Assembly: GCA_903944255.1 (NCBI GenBank)
Contig: CAJARE010000368.1
Coordinates: 1-10,074, forward strand
Origin: an uncultured beta proteobacterium
GTDB taxonomy: Bacteria > Pseudomonadota > Gammaproteobacteria > Burkholderiales > Burkholderiaceae
Length of the DNA stretch: 10,074 bases
Direction of reading: 5' to 3'
Every line of letters begins with the position of its first letter. The first letter of the stretch is position 1. This document shows positions 1 to 6,628 of this stretch, piece by piece. Position numbers and translations under genes: made by a program. The notes under the pieces were generated by a model that worked only from the letters and a program-made list of their open reading frames with translations, did no database searches and was not told the origin of the DNA.

Positions 1-285
1 AAGCAGTGCGTTCAATGTGGCATTTGTGTTCAGACTTGTCCCGAGAAAGCCTTGACTCTCAATCCTCGCTTGCAGACTGTTGAGCAGCGTAAACAAAGAG
101 CAACCCTCAATGAGACCCAAGCTTTTAATTGCATCAGTTGCGGAAAACCTTTTGGAACCTTAAAGATGGTGGATCTGATGTTGACGAAGCTGGGTACCCA
201 CGGCGCCTTTGCTGGCGCTGCGATGGATAGACTCAAGATGTGTAGTGATTGTCGAGTGGTTGATATGGTGAAGAAAGAAACATGA
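1..285 (+). CDS. 4Fe-4S accessory protein of formate dehydrogenase locus, C-terminal part (5' end outside window)
   Basis: The reading frame is open from the first base, so only the last 94 residues are visible. They start inside a ferredoxin-type motif with cysteines at visible residues 3, 6, 9 and 13 (C-x2-C-x2-C-x3-CP), which would bind a 4Fe-4S cluster. Two further cysteine pairs follow: 44/47 in CISCGKPFG and 81/84 in MCSDCRVVDM. These could bind metal or complete another cluster. From memory, this tail is typical of a long ferredoxin-like protein found just upstream of the TorD-like chaperone gene in proteobacterial formate dehydrogenase clusters. Its exact role is not established; electron transfer or enzyme maturation is plausible. 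The stop overlaps the next start as ATGA (282-285), so the two are probably translationally coupled. Family assignment is fairly firm; function is not. Confidence 0.88.
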   Translation, partial: KQCVQCGICVQTCPEKALTLNPRLQTVEQRKQRATLNETQAFNCISCGKPFGTLKMVDLMLTKLGTHGAFAGAAMDRLKMCSDCRVVDMVKKET

Positions 286-932
286 GCGACATCTCAAAAG
301 AAGCGGCAAAAGATAGCCAATCAACTGAAGTAGGGGATGTGGGCTTGCCAGAGGATTTGGCTAGGGCTGACCTCTATGGCTTAATCGCAAGATTTTTTCA
401 TCTGCCACCAGATCAAGCGCTTTTAGATCAAATTACTGCCACAGCCGATCAACACGATGCTGCTGATGAAGCGCCCTTAGCTAAAGCCTGGATGGATCTG
501 GTTGAGGTGGCAAAAAATAATTCAGCTAAGGCTTGGCGGGAGGAGTTTGATCTGAATTTCATTAGTGTTGGCAAGCCCAATATTGTTCCTAATGGATCCT
601 TCTATATGGCGGGCCACCTCAATGAGAAACCTCTGGTTAATATTCGCAGGGCTTTAGAAGCATTTGGACTTGAAGCTGCTAAAGATGTCACCGAGACTGA
701 GGATCACATTTCAGCCCTTTGTGAGGTCATGCGCTATCTAATTGCAGGTGATGATGTAGAGATATCAAACCTTACAAATCAAAGGGTTTTCTTCAATGAC
801 CATATTCGCCCTTGGTACGAAGATTTATGTAATGCCATTGATGCGATTCCAGAGATGCATCTCTACCATCCAGTCGCTGCGCTCACTAGAGAGTTTCTGG
901 CAATTGAGGGTCAGAGCTTTGACATGATTTGA
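282..932 (+). CDS. TorD/DmsD-family molecular chaperone for formate dehydrogenase
   Basis: This 216-residue cytoplasmic protein has the size and all-helical character of the TorD/DmsD/NarJ chaperones, which bind Tat signal peptides of molybdoenzymes and hold them for cofactor insertion before export. Recognisable family landmarks are LYGLIARFFHLPP near residue 30, a PNGSFYMAGH segment near 105 (family G-S-x-Y type), TETEDHISALCEVMRYL near 140-155 (the E-x-DH-I helix), and FFNDHIRPWYEDL near 165-180. The likely client is FdhA, whose Tat signal lies about 500 bases downstream. The start at 282 overlaps the previous stop and has only a weak purine-rich stretch (AAGAAAG) before it, so coupling probably drives its translation. 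The first 25 residues are polar and probably disordered. There is no sign of truncation. Confidence 0.93.
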   Translation: MSDISKEAAKDSQSTEVGDVGLPEDLARADLYGLIARFFHLPPDQALLDQITATADQHDAADEAPLAKAWMDLVEVAKNNSAKAWREEFDLNFISVGKPNIVPNGSFYMAGHLNEKPLVNIRRALEAFGLEAAKDVTETEDHISALCEVMRYLIAGDDVEISNLTNQRVFFNDHIRPWYEDLCNAIDAIPEMHLYHPVAALTREFLAIEGQSFDMI

Positions 933-949
933 TGCTGCAACGCATCAAA
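928..949 (+). other. Hairpin overlapping the chaperone stop codon
   Basis: TTTGATGC (928-935) and GCATCAAA (942-949) form a perfect 8-base-pair stem with a six-base loop, and the stop codon at 930-932 lies in the left arm. No T-run follows, so a simple intrinsic terminator is unlikely. It could stabilise an RNA end or separate expression of the accessory genes from that of the structural genes. Confidence 0.45.
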
Positions 950-1055
950 GGGATTACCCTGATGCCTCTTAACTAAATCTGTATCTCTATATGTCAAAAA
1001 TGCAATTACCAATTACACTCACACGAGGTTAAGAATAATTAAATAGGAGCATGCC
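933..1055 (+). other. 123-base intergenic spacer before the fdh structural genes
   Basis: The spacer contains the paired hairpins, then an AT-rich leader ending in a good ribosome binding site, AGGAG at 1045-1049, six bases before the start at 1056. A promoter for the structural genes could lie here, but I could not find a convincing -35/-10 pair. The best match (ATTACA at 1012, AATAAT at 1034) would start transcription on top of the ribosome binding site. Confidence 0.5.
942..965 (+). other. Alternative hairpin sharing an arm with the 928-949 stem
   Basis: GCATC (942-946) can also pair with GATGC (961-965), and AGGG (949-952) with CCCT (957-960) around an ATTA loop, leaving a two-base AA bulge. 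Because 942-949 is needed by both structures, this hairpin and the one at 928-949 exclude each other. It is followed by CTCTTAACT, a poor U-tract. The geometry resembles an attenuator or processing element, but nothing in the sequence names a signal. Confidence 0.4.
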
Positions 1056-1277
1056 ATGAGCACAAAATCAACAGTTGCTTTAAGCGAACAAAACAAACCA
1101 TCTCGTCGCAAGTTTTTTGTAGGTGCAGGTGCAGCTGTTGGTGCTGTTGCGGTTGCATCACAAACCTCTATCGGTAAAGCTGTTATTCAGGAAATTGGTA
1201 GCACTGTAAAGGCCAAAGATGAAGGGCATCAAATTACAGCGCATATGCGTAAGTATTACGAAAGCACCATGCTTTAA
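1056..1277 (+). CDS. Small Tat-signal protein of the formate dehydrogenase region
   Basis: A 73-residue protein dominated by a twin-arginine signal: SRRKFF at residues 16-21, then a hydrophobic, Ala/Gly/Val-rich stretch to about residue 38. The remaining 35 residues are charged and end in HMRKYYESTML. It contains no cysteines or known cofactor site. It matches my recollection of the 'formate dehydrogenase region TAT target' family, which occurs immediately before the alpha-subunit gene. Its function is unknown. It may stay membrane-anchored by its uncleaved signal, escort FdhA through Tat, or be a small subunit. AGGAG at 1045-1049 sets the start clearly; an ATG at 1051 gives only a two-codon frame. 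The gene sits 69 bases before fdhA in the same orientation. Confidence 0.85.
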   Translation: MSTKSTVALSEQNKPSRRKFFVGAGAAVGAVAVASQTSIGKAVIQEIGSTVKAKDEGHQITAHMRKYYESTML

Positions 1278-1346
1278 ATAGCGAATGCCGTTAGATATTG
1301 ATTTAACTATTAACAAATAAATAAAAAACTTTCTCAGGGACAACAT

Positions 1347-4325
1347 ATGAGTCTGACTCGTAAATCCAACACCCCACAAAGCAGTCGCTCCACATCACAT
1401 TTGATTGGTAGCTTATCCCGTGGCTTAAAAGCAGCGGTGCCCACCATGGATCGCCGAACTTTTCTGAAGCGTTCGGGAGTCGGCGTTGGGGCCGGTATTG
1501 CTGCTAGCCAGTTAACATTCGTGCAAAAGGCAACAGCAGAGCCTAGCAAGGCAATGTTGGATGGCAAAGGCAAGATTGAAGTTAAGAGAACGATTTGCAC
1601 CCACTGCTCAGTAGGCTGTGCTACAGATGCTACTGTTGAAAATGGCGTTTGGGTTCGTCAAGATTCTGTATTTGATTCACCAATCAATATGGGTGCGTAC
1701 TGCGCCAAAGGTGCTTCATTGCGCGAACATGGTCACGGCGACTATCGTTTACGTTATCCGATGAAATTGGTTGATGGAAAGTATCAGCGTATTTCTTGGG
1801 ACCAAGCACTTACTGAAATTACTGCGCAAATGAAGAGTATTCGTGAGAAATTCTCTCCGGATGCTATGTATTTCATTGGCTCATCTAAGCACAACAATGA
1901 ACAGGCTTATTTACTGCGTAAGTGGGTCTCTTTCTTTGGCACTAACAATACAGACCATCAAGCTCGTATTTGTCACTCAACCACAGTTGCCGGTGTAGCA
2001 AACACCTGGGGCTATGGCGCGATGACCAATAGCTACAACGACATGATGAACTCTAAAGCAGCCATGTACATTGGTTCAAATGCTGCAGAGGCTCACCCAG
2101 TTTCTATGTTGAGCTTGTTGCACGCAAAAGAAAATGGTTGCAAAGTGATTGTGGTTGACCCACGCTATACCCGTACTGCTGCTAAGTCAGATCAGTTCGT
2201 TCGTATTCGTTCGGGCACTGATATTCCTTTCTTGTTTGGCGTGCTGTATCACATCTTCAAAAATGGCTGGGAAGATAAGAAGTACATTAACGACCGTGTC
2301 TACGGTATGGATGAGATCCGCAAGGAAGTGATGGAAAAGTGGACTCCTGCAAACGTTGAGGAGGCTTGCGGAGTTCCAGAAGCAGAAATGTATAAAGTCG
2401 CTGAAACCTTGTCTAAGAATCGCCCTAGTACTGTAGTTTGGTGTATGGGCCAAACACAGCACACCATTGGTAATTCCATGGTGCGTGCCTCATGCATTTT
2501 GCAGTTGGCCCTAGGCAACGTTGGTAAGTCTGGCGGCGGTACTAATATTTTCCGCGGTCACGATAACGTTCAAGGTGCAACTGACGTAGGTCCTAATCCT
2601 GATTCCTTACCTGGCTATTATGGTTTGGCTGCTGGCTCTTGGAAGCACTACGCAACAGTATGGGGCGTAGATTACGAGTGGATTAAAGGCCGTTATGCGC
2701 CAAACATGATGGAGAAGTCTGGTACTACTGTATCTCGTTGGGTTGATGCCGTTCTTGAGAAGAACGACATGATTGATCAGCAAACGAACGTTAAAGGCCT
2801 ATTCTTCTGGGGTCATGCTCCTAACTCACAAACTCGTGGCCTCGATATGAAGCGTGCGATGGATACTTTAGATCTGCTCGTAGTAGTTGATCCATATCCA
2901 AGTGCTACTGCTGCAATGGCTGCAATGCCTCCAGCTGAAGGACAGACAGTCAACAAGAATCGCAACGTGTACCTCTTGCCTGCCGCAACTCAGTTTGAGA
3001 CCTGCGGAACTGCAACTGCGTCTAATCGCTCTTTGCAGTGGCGCGAGAAGGTTATTGATCCATTGTTTGAGTCTGTTCCTGACCATGTGCTCATGCAAGC
3101 TTTTGCTGATCGTCTCGGTTTCGGTGAAGAGCTGTCAAAGAACTATAAGATGCTCAGCACTAAATTTGCTGGTAAGCAATGGAAAGAGCCGCAGATTGAA
3201 GACATCTTGCGTGAGATTAATCGTTCTGTATGGACTATCGGTTACACAGGTCAAACTCCAGAGCGCTTGAAGGCTCACATGAGAATGGTTGCAACATTTG
3301 ATCCAAAGACCTTGAAGTCACGGGGTGGTATTGATCCGGTAACTGGCTACAACACAACTGGTGATTACTACGGTTTGCCTTGGCCTTGTTATGGAACAGC
3401 CGCAATCAAGCATCCAGGATCACCAAATCTCTATGACACTAGCAAGAGTGTGATGGAGGGTGGTGGTAACTTCCGCGCTAACTTTGGTGTTGAGAAAGAT
3501 GGTAAGACCTTATTGGCTGAGGATGGCTCTTACTCAAAGGGTTCCGCGATCAAGACCGGCTATCCAGAGTTTGATCACGTTCTCGTGAAAAAACTGGGCT
3601 GGTGGAATCAGTTGACTGAAGATGAGCAAAAAGCTGCTGAAGGGAAGAACTGGAAGACCGACTTGTCTGGTGGTATTCAGCGGGTTGTGATGAAGAACGG
3701 CTGTCATCCATTTGGCAATGCAAAAGCTCGTGCAATTGTTTGGAATTTCCCAGATGCAATTCCAGTTCACCGTGAAGCGCTCTACAGTACTAATGCTGCA
3801 ATGATGCGTAAGTATCCAACGTCAGCAGATAAGAAGAATTTCTGGCGCTTACCAACACTCTATAAGACTGTTCAAGATCAAAACTTGAGTGAGAAGTTAT
3901 ACGAGAAGTTCCCAATTATTCTGACCTCAGGTCGTTTGGTTGAATATGAGGGTGGTGGAGACGAAACTCGCTCCAACCCATGGTTGGCTGAGTTGCAACA
4001 AGAAAACTTCGTGGAGATCAATCCTAAGGCAGCAGCAGCTCGCGGTATTAAGAACTGGGATTATGTTTGGGTGAAGTCTCCTACCGGCGCCAAGATTAAA
4101 GTTCGCGCAATGGTGACTGAGCGTGTTGACCAAGGAACTGCATTCGTACCATTCCACTTCGCTGGATGGTGGCAGGGTACAGACATGCGTAAATATTACC
4201 CAGAAGGCGCTGCCCCAGTCGTCCTAGGAGAGGCAGTGAATACTGCGACTACTTATGGTTACGATCAGGTAACGATGATGCAAGAGACTAAAACCACTAT
4301 GTGTCAAATCGAAAAATTTGCCTAA
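1347..4325 (+). CDS. fdhA: Formate dehydrogenase catalytic (alpha) subunit, Tat-exported, bis-MGD, cysteine type
   Basis: This 992-residue member of the molybdopterin oxidoreductase superfamily oxidises formate to CO2 on the periplasmic side. The Tat motif DRRTFLK (35-41) follows an unusually long 34-residue lead; cleavage is expected near ATA-E at about 62-65. Cysteines 84, 87, 91 and 119 bind the proximal 4Fe-4S cluster, and K121 matches the conserved electron-relay lysine. Catalytic C209-H210 sits in ARICHS; the codon is TGT (1971-1973), so this is a cysteine enzyme, not a selenoprotein. MGD-binding stretches include YIGSNAAEAHP (241-251), VIVVDPRYTRTA (267-278) and RGHDNVQGATDVG (403-415). 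The C-terminal dinucleotide-binding domain begins near FPIILTSGR (855). The length is close to E. coli FdnG (about 1015). The start at 1347 has AGGGA at 1336-1340; the internal ATG at 1446 lacks a good site. The metal, Mo or W, cannot be read from sequence. Confidence 0.97.
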   Translation: MSLTRKSNTPQSSRSTSHLIGSLSRGLKAAVPTMDRRTFLKRSGVGVGAGIAASQLTFVQKATAEPSKAMLDGKGKIEVKRTICTHCSVGCATDATVENGVWVRQDSVFDSPINMGAYCAKGASLREHGHGDYRLRYPMKLVDGKYQRISWDQALTEITAQMKSIREKFSPDAMYFIGSSKHNNEQAYLLRKWVSFFGTNNTDHQARICHSTTVAGVANTWGYGAMTNSYNDMMNSKAAMYIGSNAAEAHPVSMLSLLHAKENGCKVIVVDPRYTRTAAKSDQFVRIRSGTDIPFLFGVLYHIFKNGWEDKKYINDRVYGMDEIRKEVMEKWTPANVEEACGVPEAEMYKVAETLSKNRPSTVVWCMGQTQHTIGNSMVRASCILQLALGNVGKSGGGTNIFRGHDNVQGATDVGPNPDSLPGYYGLAAGSWKHYATVWGVDYEWIKGRYAPNMMEKSGTTVSRWVDAVLEKNDMIDQQTNVKGLFFWGHAPNSQTRGLDMKRAMDTLDLLVVVDPYPSATAAMAAMPPAEGQTVNKNRNVYLLPAATQFETCGTATASNRSLQWREKVIDPLFESVPDHVLMQAFADRLGFGEELSKNYKMLSTKFAGKQWKEPQIEDILREINRSVWTIGYTGQTPERLKAHMRMVATFDPKTLKSRGGIDPVTGYNTTGDYYGLPWPCYGTAAIKHPGSPNLYDTSKSVMEGGGNFRANFGVEKDGKTLLAEDGSYSKGSAIKTGYPEFDHVLVKKLGWWNQLTEDEQKAAEGKNWKTDLSGGIQRVVMKNGCHPFGNAKARAIVWNFPDAIPVHREALYSTNAAMMRKYPTSADKKNFWRLPTLYKTVQDQNLSEKLYEKFPIILTSGRLVEYEGGGDETRSNPWLAELQQENFVEINPKAAAARGIKNWDYVWVKSPTGAKIKVRAMVTERVDQGTAFVPFHFAGWWQGTDMRKYYPEGAAPVVLGEAVNTATTYGYDQVTMMQETKTTMCQIEKFA

Positions 4326-4352
4326 GTTAAAAAATAAAGTCAGGAGAACACA

Positions 4353-5009
4353 ATGGCAAGAATGAAATTTATCTGCGACACAGAACGTTGCATCGAATGT
4401 AACGGTTGTGTCACTGCTTGTAAAAATGATAACGAGGTACCTTGGGGCGTGAATCGTCGCCGTGTTGTTACGGTGAATGACGGCATCATCGGTCAGGAAA
4501 AATCAATTTCAGTGGCTTGTATGCACTGTAGCGATGCACCTTGTATGGCTGTTTGCCCAGTAGATTGTTTCTATCGTACCGATGAGGGTGTTGTCCTTCA
4601 TGATAAGGATATTTGTATTGGTTGCGGCTACTGCTCGTTTGCCTGCCCATTCGGCGCACCACAGTTCCTTAGCCAAGGCGCCTTTGGATCTCGCAGCAAA
4701 ATGGACAAATGTACCTTCTGTAGCGGTGGTCCAGAAGCAAATGGTAGCGTGGCTGAATTTGAAAAATATGGCCGTAATCGTTTGGCAGAAGGTAAGTTAC
4801 CTCTCTGTGCTGAGATGTGCTCTACCAAGGCTTTAATTGGTGGCGATGGTGATGTTATCGGAGGCATCTTTAACAGACGTGTAGCTATTCGTGAAAAGAA
4901 TGGAAAGTACGCTGGCTCTAAAGCTTTTGGTTGGTCGACTGCTTATGGCGGACCAGACACTCCAGCGCCAACCCCAACGGCTGCTGCAAAAATTCCAGGA
5001 GCTAAATAA
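4353..5009 (+). CDS. fdhB: Formate dehydrogenase iron-sulfur (beta) subunit with four 4Fe-4S clusters
   Basis: A 218-residue ferredoxin-type subunit that carries electrons from FdhA to the cytochrome b subunit. All sixteen cluster cysteines are present: 13/16/19/23, 56/59/64/68, 88/91/94/98 and 120/123/152/156. It has no signal peptide, so it should be exported by piggy-backing on the Tat signal of FdhA, as is known for this enzyme class. Unlike E. coli FdnH (about 294 residues), it lacks the C-terminal transmembrane helix and ends in a Pro/Ala-rich tail (residues 200-218). Contact with the membrane must therefore come through FdhC or another partner. The start has a strong ribosome site, AGGAGA at 4342-4347, 27 bases after the fdhA stop. 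Its stop overlaps the next start (TAATG, 5007-5011). Confidence 0.96.
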   Translation: MARMKFICDTERCIECNGCVTACKNDNEVPWGVNRRRVVTVNDGIIGQEKSISVACMHCSDAPCMAVCPVDCFYRTDEGVVLHDKDICIGCGYCSFACPFGAPQFLSQGAFGSRSKMDKCTFCSGGPEANGSVAEFEKYGRNRLAEGKLPLCAEMCSTKALIGGDGDVIGGIFNRRVAIREKNGKYAGSKAFGWSTAYGGPDTPAPTPTAAAKIPGAK

Positions 5010-5245
5010 TGAAATTCAATTTCAAAACTCTTGGATTATGTTTTGCAGCGGCAACTCTTTTAGCCGCATGTTCTGAGCCACCAGAAATTGCAGCTAAAGC
5101 GGCGAAACGTCCTGACGTTGCCCCATATATGGGTGCGGATAATGGTTTCATGACTAAGAACTGGACTCCAAAAAATCAAGCCAGTTGGACTGAATCCGTT
5201 GATGTGCGCACTCAGGGTCAAAATGAATATAGTCGCGTTAAGTGA
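5009..5245 (+). CDS. Small lipoprotein between the beta and gamma subunit genes of formate dehydrogenase
   Basis: This 78-residue protein begins with a lipoprotein signal: K2 and K6, a hydrophobic core, and a lipobox L18-A19-A20-C21, with C21 the expected lipidated residue. The next residue is Ser; by the E. coli +2 rule this favours sorting to the outer membrane, although the rule may not hold in this organism. The mature 58 residues are polar, with a Trp-containing middle (NWTPKNQASW) and a QNEYSR tail, and have no cofactor motif. I do not recognise a named family. Translation is tightly linked to fdhB: the stop and start share a base, and AGGAG at 4997-5001 lies inside the end of fdhB. This position, between two core subunits, argues for a structural or assembly role in the complex. 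Existence as a gene is well supported; function is unknown. Confidence 0.85.
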   Translation: MKFNFKTLGLCFAAATLLAACSEPPEIAAKAAKRPDVAPYMGADNGFMTKNWTPKNQASWTESVDVRTQGQNEYSRVK

Positions 5246-5280
5246 TCAACTAAACAACAATAAATAAAACGAAAACGTTT

Positions 5281-5285
5281 AAGGA
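5281..5285 (+). promoter_or_regulatory. Ribosome binding site that decides the fdhC start
   Basis: AAGGA lies seven bases before ATG 5293 and one base before ATG 5287. Normal spacing selects 5293, which also gives a cleaner signal peptide beginning MKRSFSK. Confidence 0.7.
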
Positions 5286-5292
5286 CATGTGT

Positions 5293-6348
5293 ATGAAACG
5301 ATCATTTTCTAAAGCTCTACGTACTTTGGTAGTGGCTGCTGGTTTGTCACTGACTCTTGCGAGCGGAATGAGTTATGCAGAGCGCGCAGCAATGGCGCCT
5401 TTGCCTTCTCCTAGCGGAGTAGACATTCCTCCCTCATCAGTACCAGCTAATCCCAATAGCCTCTCTAAAGGGACTCAAGCCCAGTCACAACCAGCTAATC
5501 CATCGATCTTTACATCTGCTAATAGTGATCCGTACAACTTTGTCAGCATTCCAGATAAAGAAGCGAGTGTTCTGATTCAGCGTTCTGGTGAACAGTGGCG
5601 CGTGATTCGTAATGGTGTGATTACTGTTTACGGCGGTTGGTTAATGGCGCTTGCCTTCTTTGGCATTGCGGCCGTTTTTATTATCAAAGGCCCTATCAAA
5701 TTACATGCGCCTCTATCTGGTCAAAAGATCTTGCGGTTTAATGGCTTCGAGCGCTTTACCCACTGGGTAATGGCTGCGAGTTTTATTGGACTTGCTGTGA
5801 CTGGTATCCTGATTTTGTGGGGTAAGTATTTTGCTATGCCTTTGATGGGCGGCGTTGCTTACGGCACCTTCCTCAATATCTGCAAAAATATTCATAACTA
5901 TTCTGGTCCCTTATTTACGCTCAGCATCATTATTTTCTTCTTGCTGTTTGCTACCAGAAATATCCCAGGGCAAGGCGACCTGACTTGGATCAAGTCATTT
6001 GGTGGAATGTTCGGTGGAAAGCATCCTCCTGCAGGTTTCTTCAACTTCGGCGAGAAAATTTGGTTCTGGTTTGGTATGACCTTCTTAGGTCTAGTGATCT
6101 CCGGTTCTGGCCTTGTGCTAGATATGATCGTACCGTTTATGCAGATTGAGTACATCCGTGGAACGATGCAGATAGCCAATATCATCCATGGCGGTGCATC
6201 GATCTTGATGATGGTGATGGCTATGGGTCATATTTATATCGGCTCTATTGGTATGCAAGGCTCCTCAGATGGCATGATGTCTGGCTACGTAGATGCAACT
6301 TGGGCAAAAGAGCATCATGAGCTCTGGTACAACAAAGTTAATAAATAA
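5293..6348 (+). CDS. fdhC: Formate dehydrogenase cytochrome b (gamma) subunit
   Basis: A 351-residue membrane subunit that takes electrons from FdhB through two b haems to quinone. I place the start at ATG 5293 rather than the upstream in-frame ATG at 5287, because AAGGA (5281-5285) is seven bases from the former and one base from the latter. An export signal with cleavage near SYA-E (residue 29/30) is followed by about 80 mostly Pro/Ser/Ala-rich periplasmic residues. Hydrophobic segments lie near 113-132, 157-177, 202-221, 258-281 and 297-320. The first is extra relative to the four-helix E. coli FdnI; the other four match it. Haem-ligand candidates are H157, H201, H299 and H313, matching the spacing expected for FdnI-type subunits. 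It shares the operon with fdhAB. Family assignment is firm; the topology of the N-terminal extension is inferred. Confidence 0.94.
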   Translation: MKRSFSKALRTLVVAAGLSLTLASGMSYAERAAMAPLPSPSGVDIPPSSVPANPNSLSKGTQAQSQPANPSIFTSANSDPYNFVSIPDKEASVLIQRSGEQWRVIRNGVITVYGGWLMALAFFGIAAVFIIKGPIKLHAPLSGQKILRFNGFERFTHWVMAASFIGLAVTGILILWGKYFAMPLMGGVAYGTFLNICKNIHNYSGPLFTLSIIIFFLLFATRNIPGQGDLTWIKSFGGMFGGKHPPAGFFNFGEKIWFWFGMTFLGLVISGSGLVLDMIVPFMQIEYIRGTMQIANIIHGGASILMMVMAMGHIYIGSIGMQGSSDGMMSGYVDATWAKEHHELWYNKVNK

Positions 6349-6358
6349 GGATAAAGCC

Positions 6359-6628
6359 ATGAAAAAGATCATTGCTTTCACACTCTGCGCATTTACTTCC
6401 GCTTCCATATTTGCAGCTCTGCCCCCATTAACGCCTGAAGCGCAAGAGGCCAAGACATTAGCTGATGCAAAAACAGCCTATGCCGGTCGAGTAGGCGCCT
6501 TTCAGTTATGCCAGGCAATCAACAAAGTGGCTGATCAATATAGAGTTCCAGGCACACCAGCGCCCGCTGCTTGTACTGCGCCGCCTCCTTTTGTTGCTCC
6601 GGGTGCTGCTCCAGCGGCAGCTAAGTAA
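6359..6628 (+). CDS. Small secreted protein at the end of the formate dehydrogenase operon
   Basis: An 89-residue protein with a Sec signal peptide (MKKIIAFTLC..., cleavage near residues 19-20). The mature part has a helical, Ala-rich segment (LTPEAQEAKTLADAKTAYAG, about 24-43), then GAFQLCQAINKVADQY, and a Pro/Ala-rich tail. Two cysteines, C51 and C72, could form a disulfide in the periplasm. I recall similar short uncharacterised proteins after fdhC in other Burkholderiales, but know no function. AAGGA at 6347-6351, overlapping the fdhC stop, is seven bases before the ATG at 6359. A longer reading frame from 6293 would lie inside fdhC and lose the signal peptide, so I reject it. No base separates its stop from the end of the opposing tupC gene. 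Confidence 0.85.
   Translation: MKKIIAFTLCAFTSASIFAALPPLTPEAQEAKTLADAKTAYAGRVGAFQLCQAINKVADQYRVPGTPAPAACTAPPPFVAPGAAPAAAK

Noticed and set aside
919..947. TTGACA at 919-924 as a -35 box for the fdh structural genes
   Set aside because: It lies inside the chaperone coding end, and the bases 17 positions downstream (GCATCA) do not resemble a -10 box.
1012..1039. ATTACA / AATAAT promoter before the small Tat gene
   Set aside because: Both boxes are imperfect, and the predicted start of transcription would fall on the ribosome binding site at 1045-1049.
1446..1448. Alternative FdhA start immediately before the twin-arginine motif
   Set aside because: No good ribosome site precedes it, whereas ATG 1347 has AGGGA at proper spacing. 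The long lead before the Tat motif also seems usual for this subfamily, from memory.
2868..3770. Open frames on the minus strand within fdhA
   Set aside because: They oppose a well-conserved gene, have no ribosome sites or recognisable domains, and their composition mirrors the fdhA codons.
5246..5286. AAACG / CGTTT inverted repeat before fdhC
   Set aside because: Only five base pairs in a highly A-rich spacer; no T-run and no clear regulatory logic, so chance is likely.
6293..6358. N-terminal extension of the last fdh-operon protein starting at 6293
   Set aside because: It would overlap the end of fdhC and bury the signal peptide; AAGGA at 6347-6351 selects the ATG at 6359.
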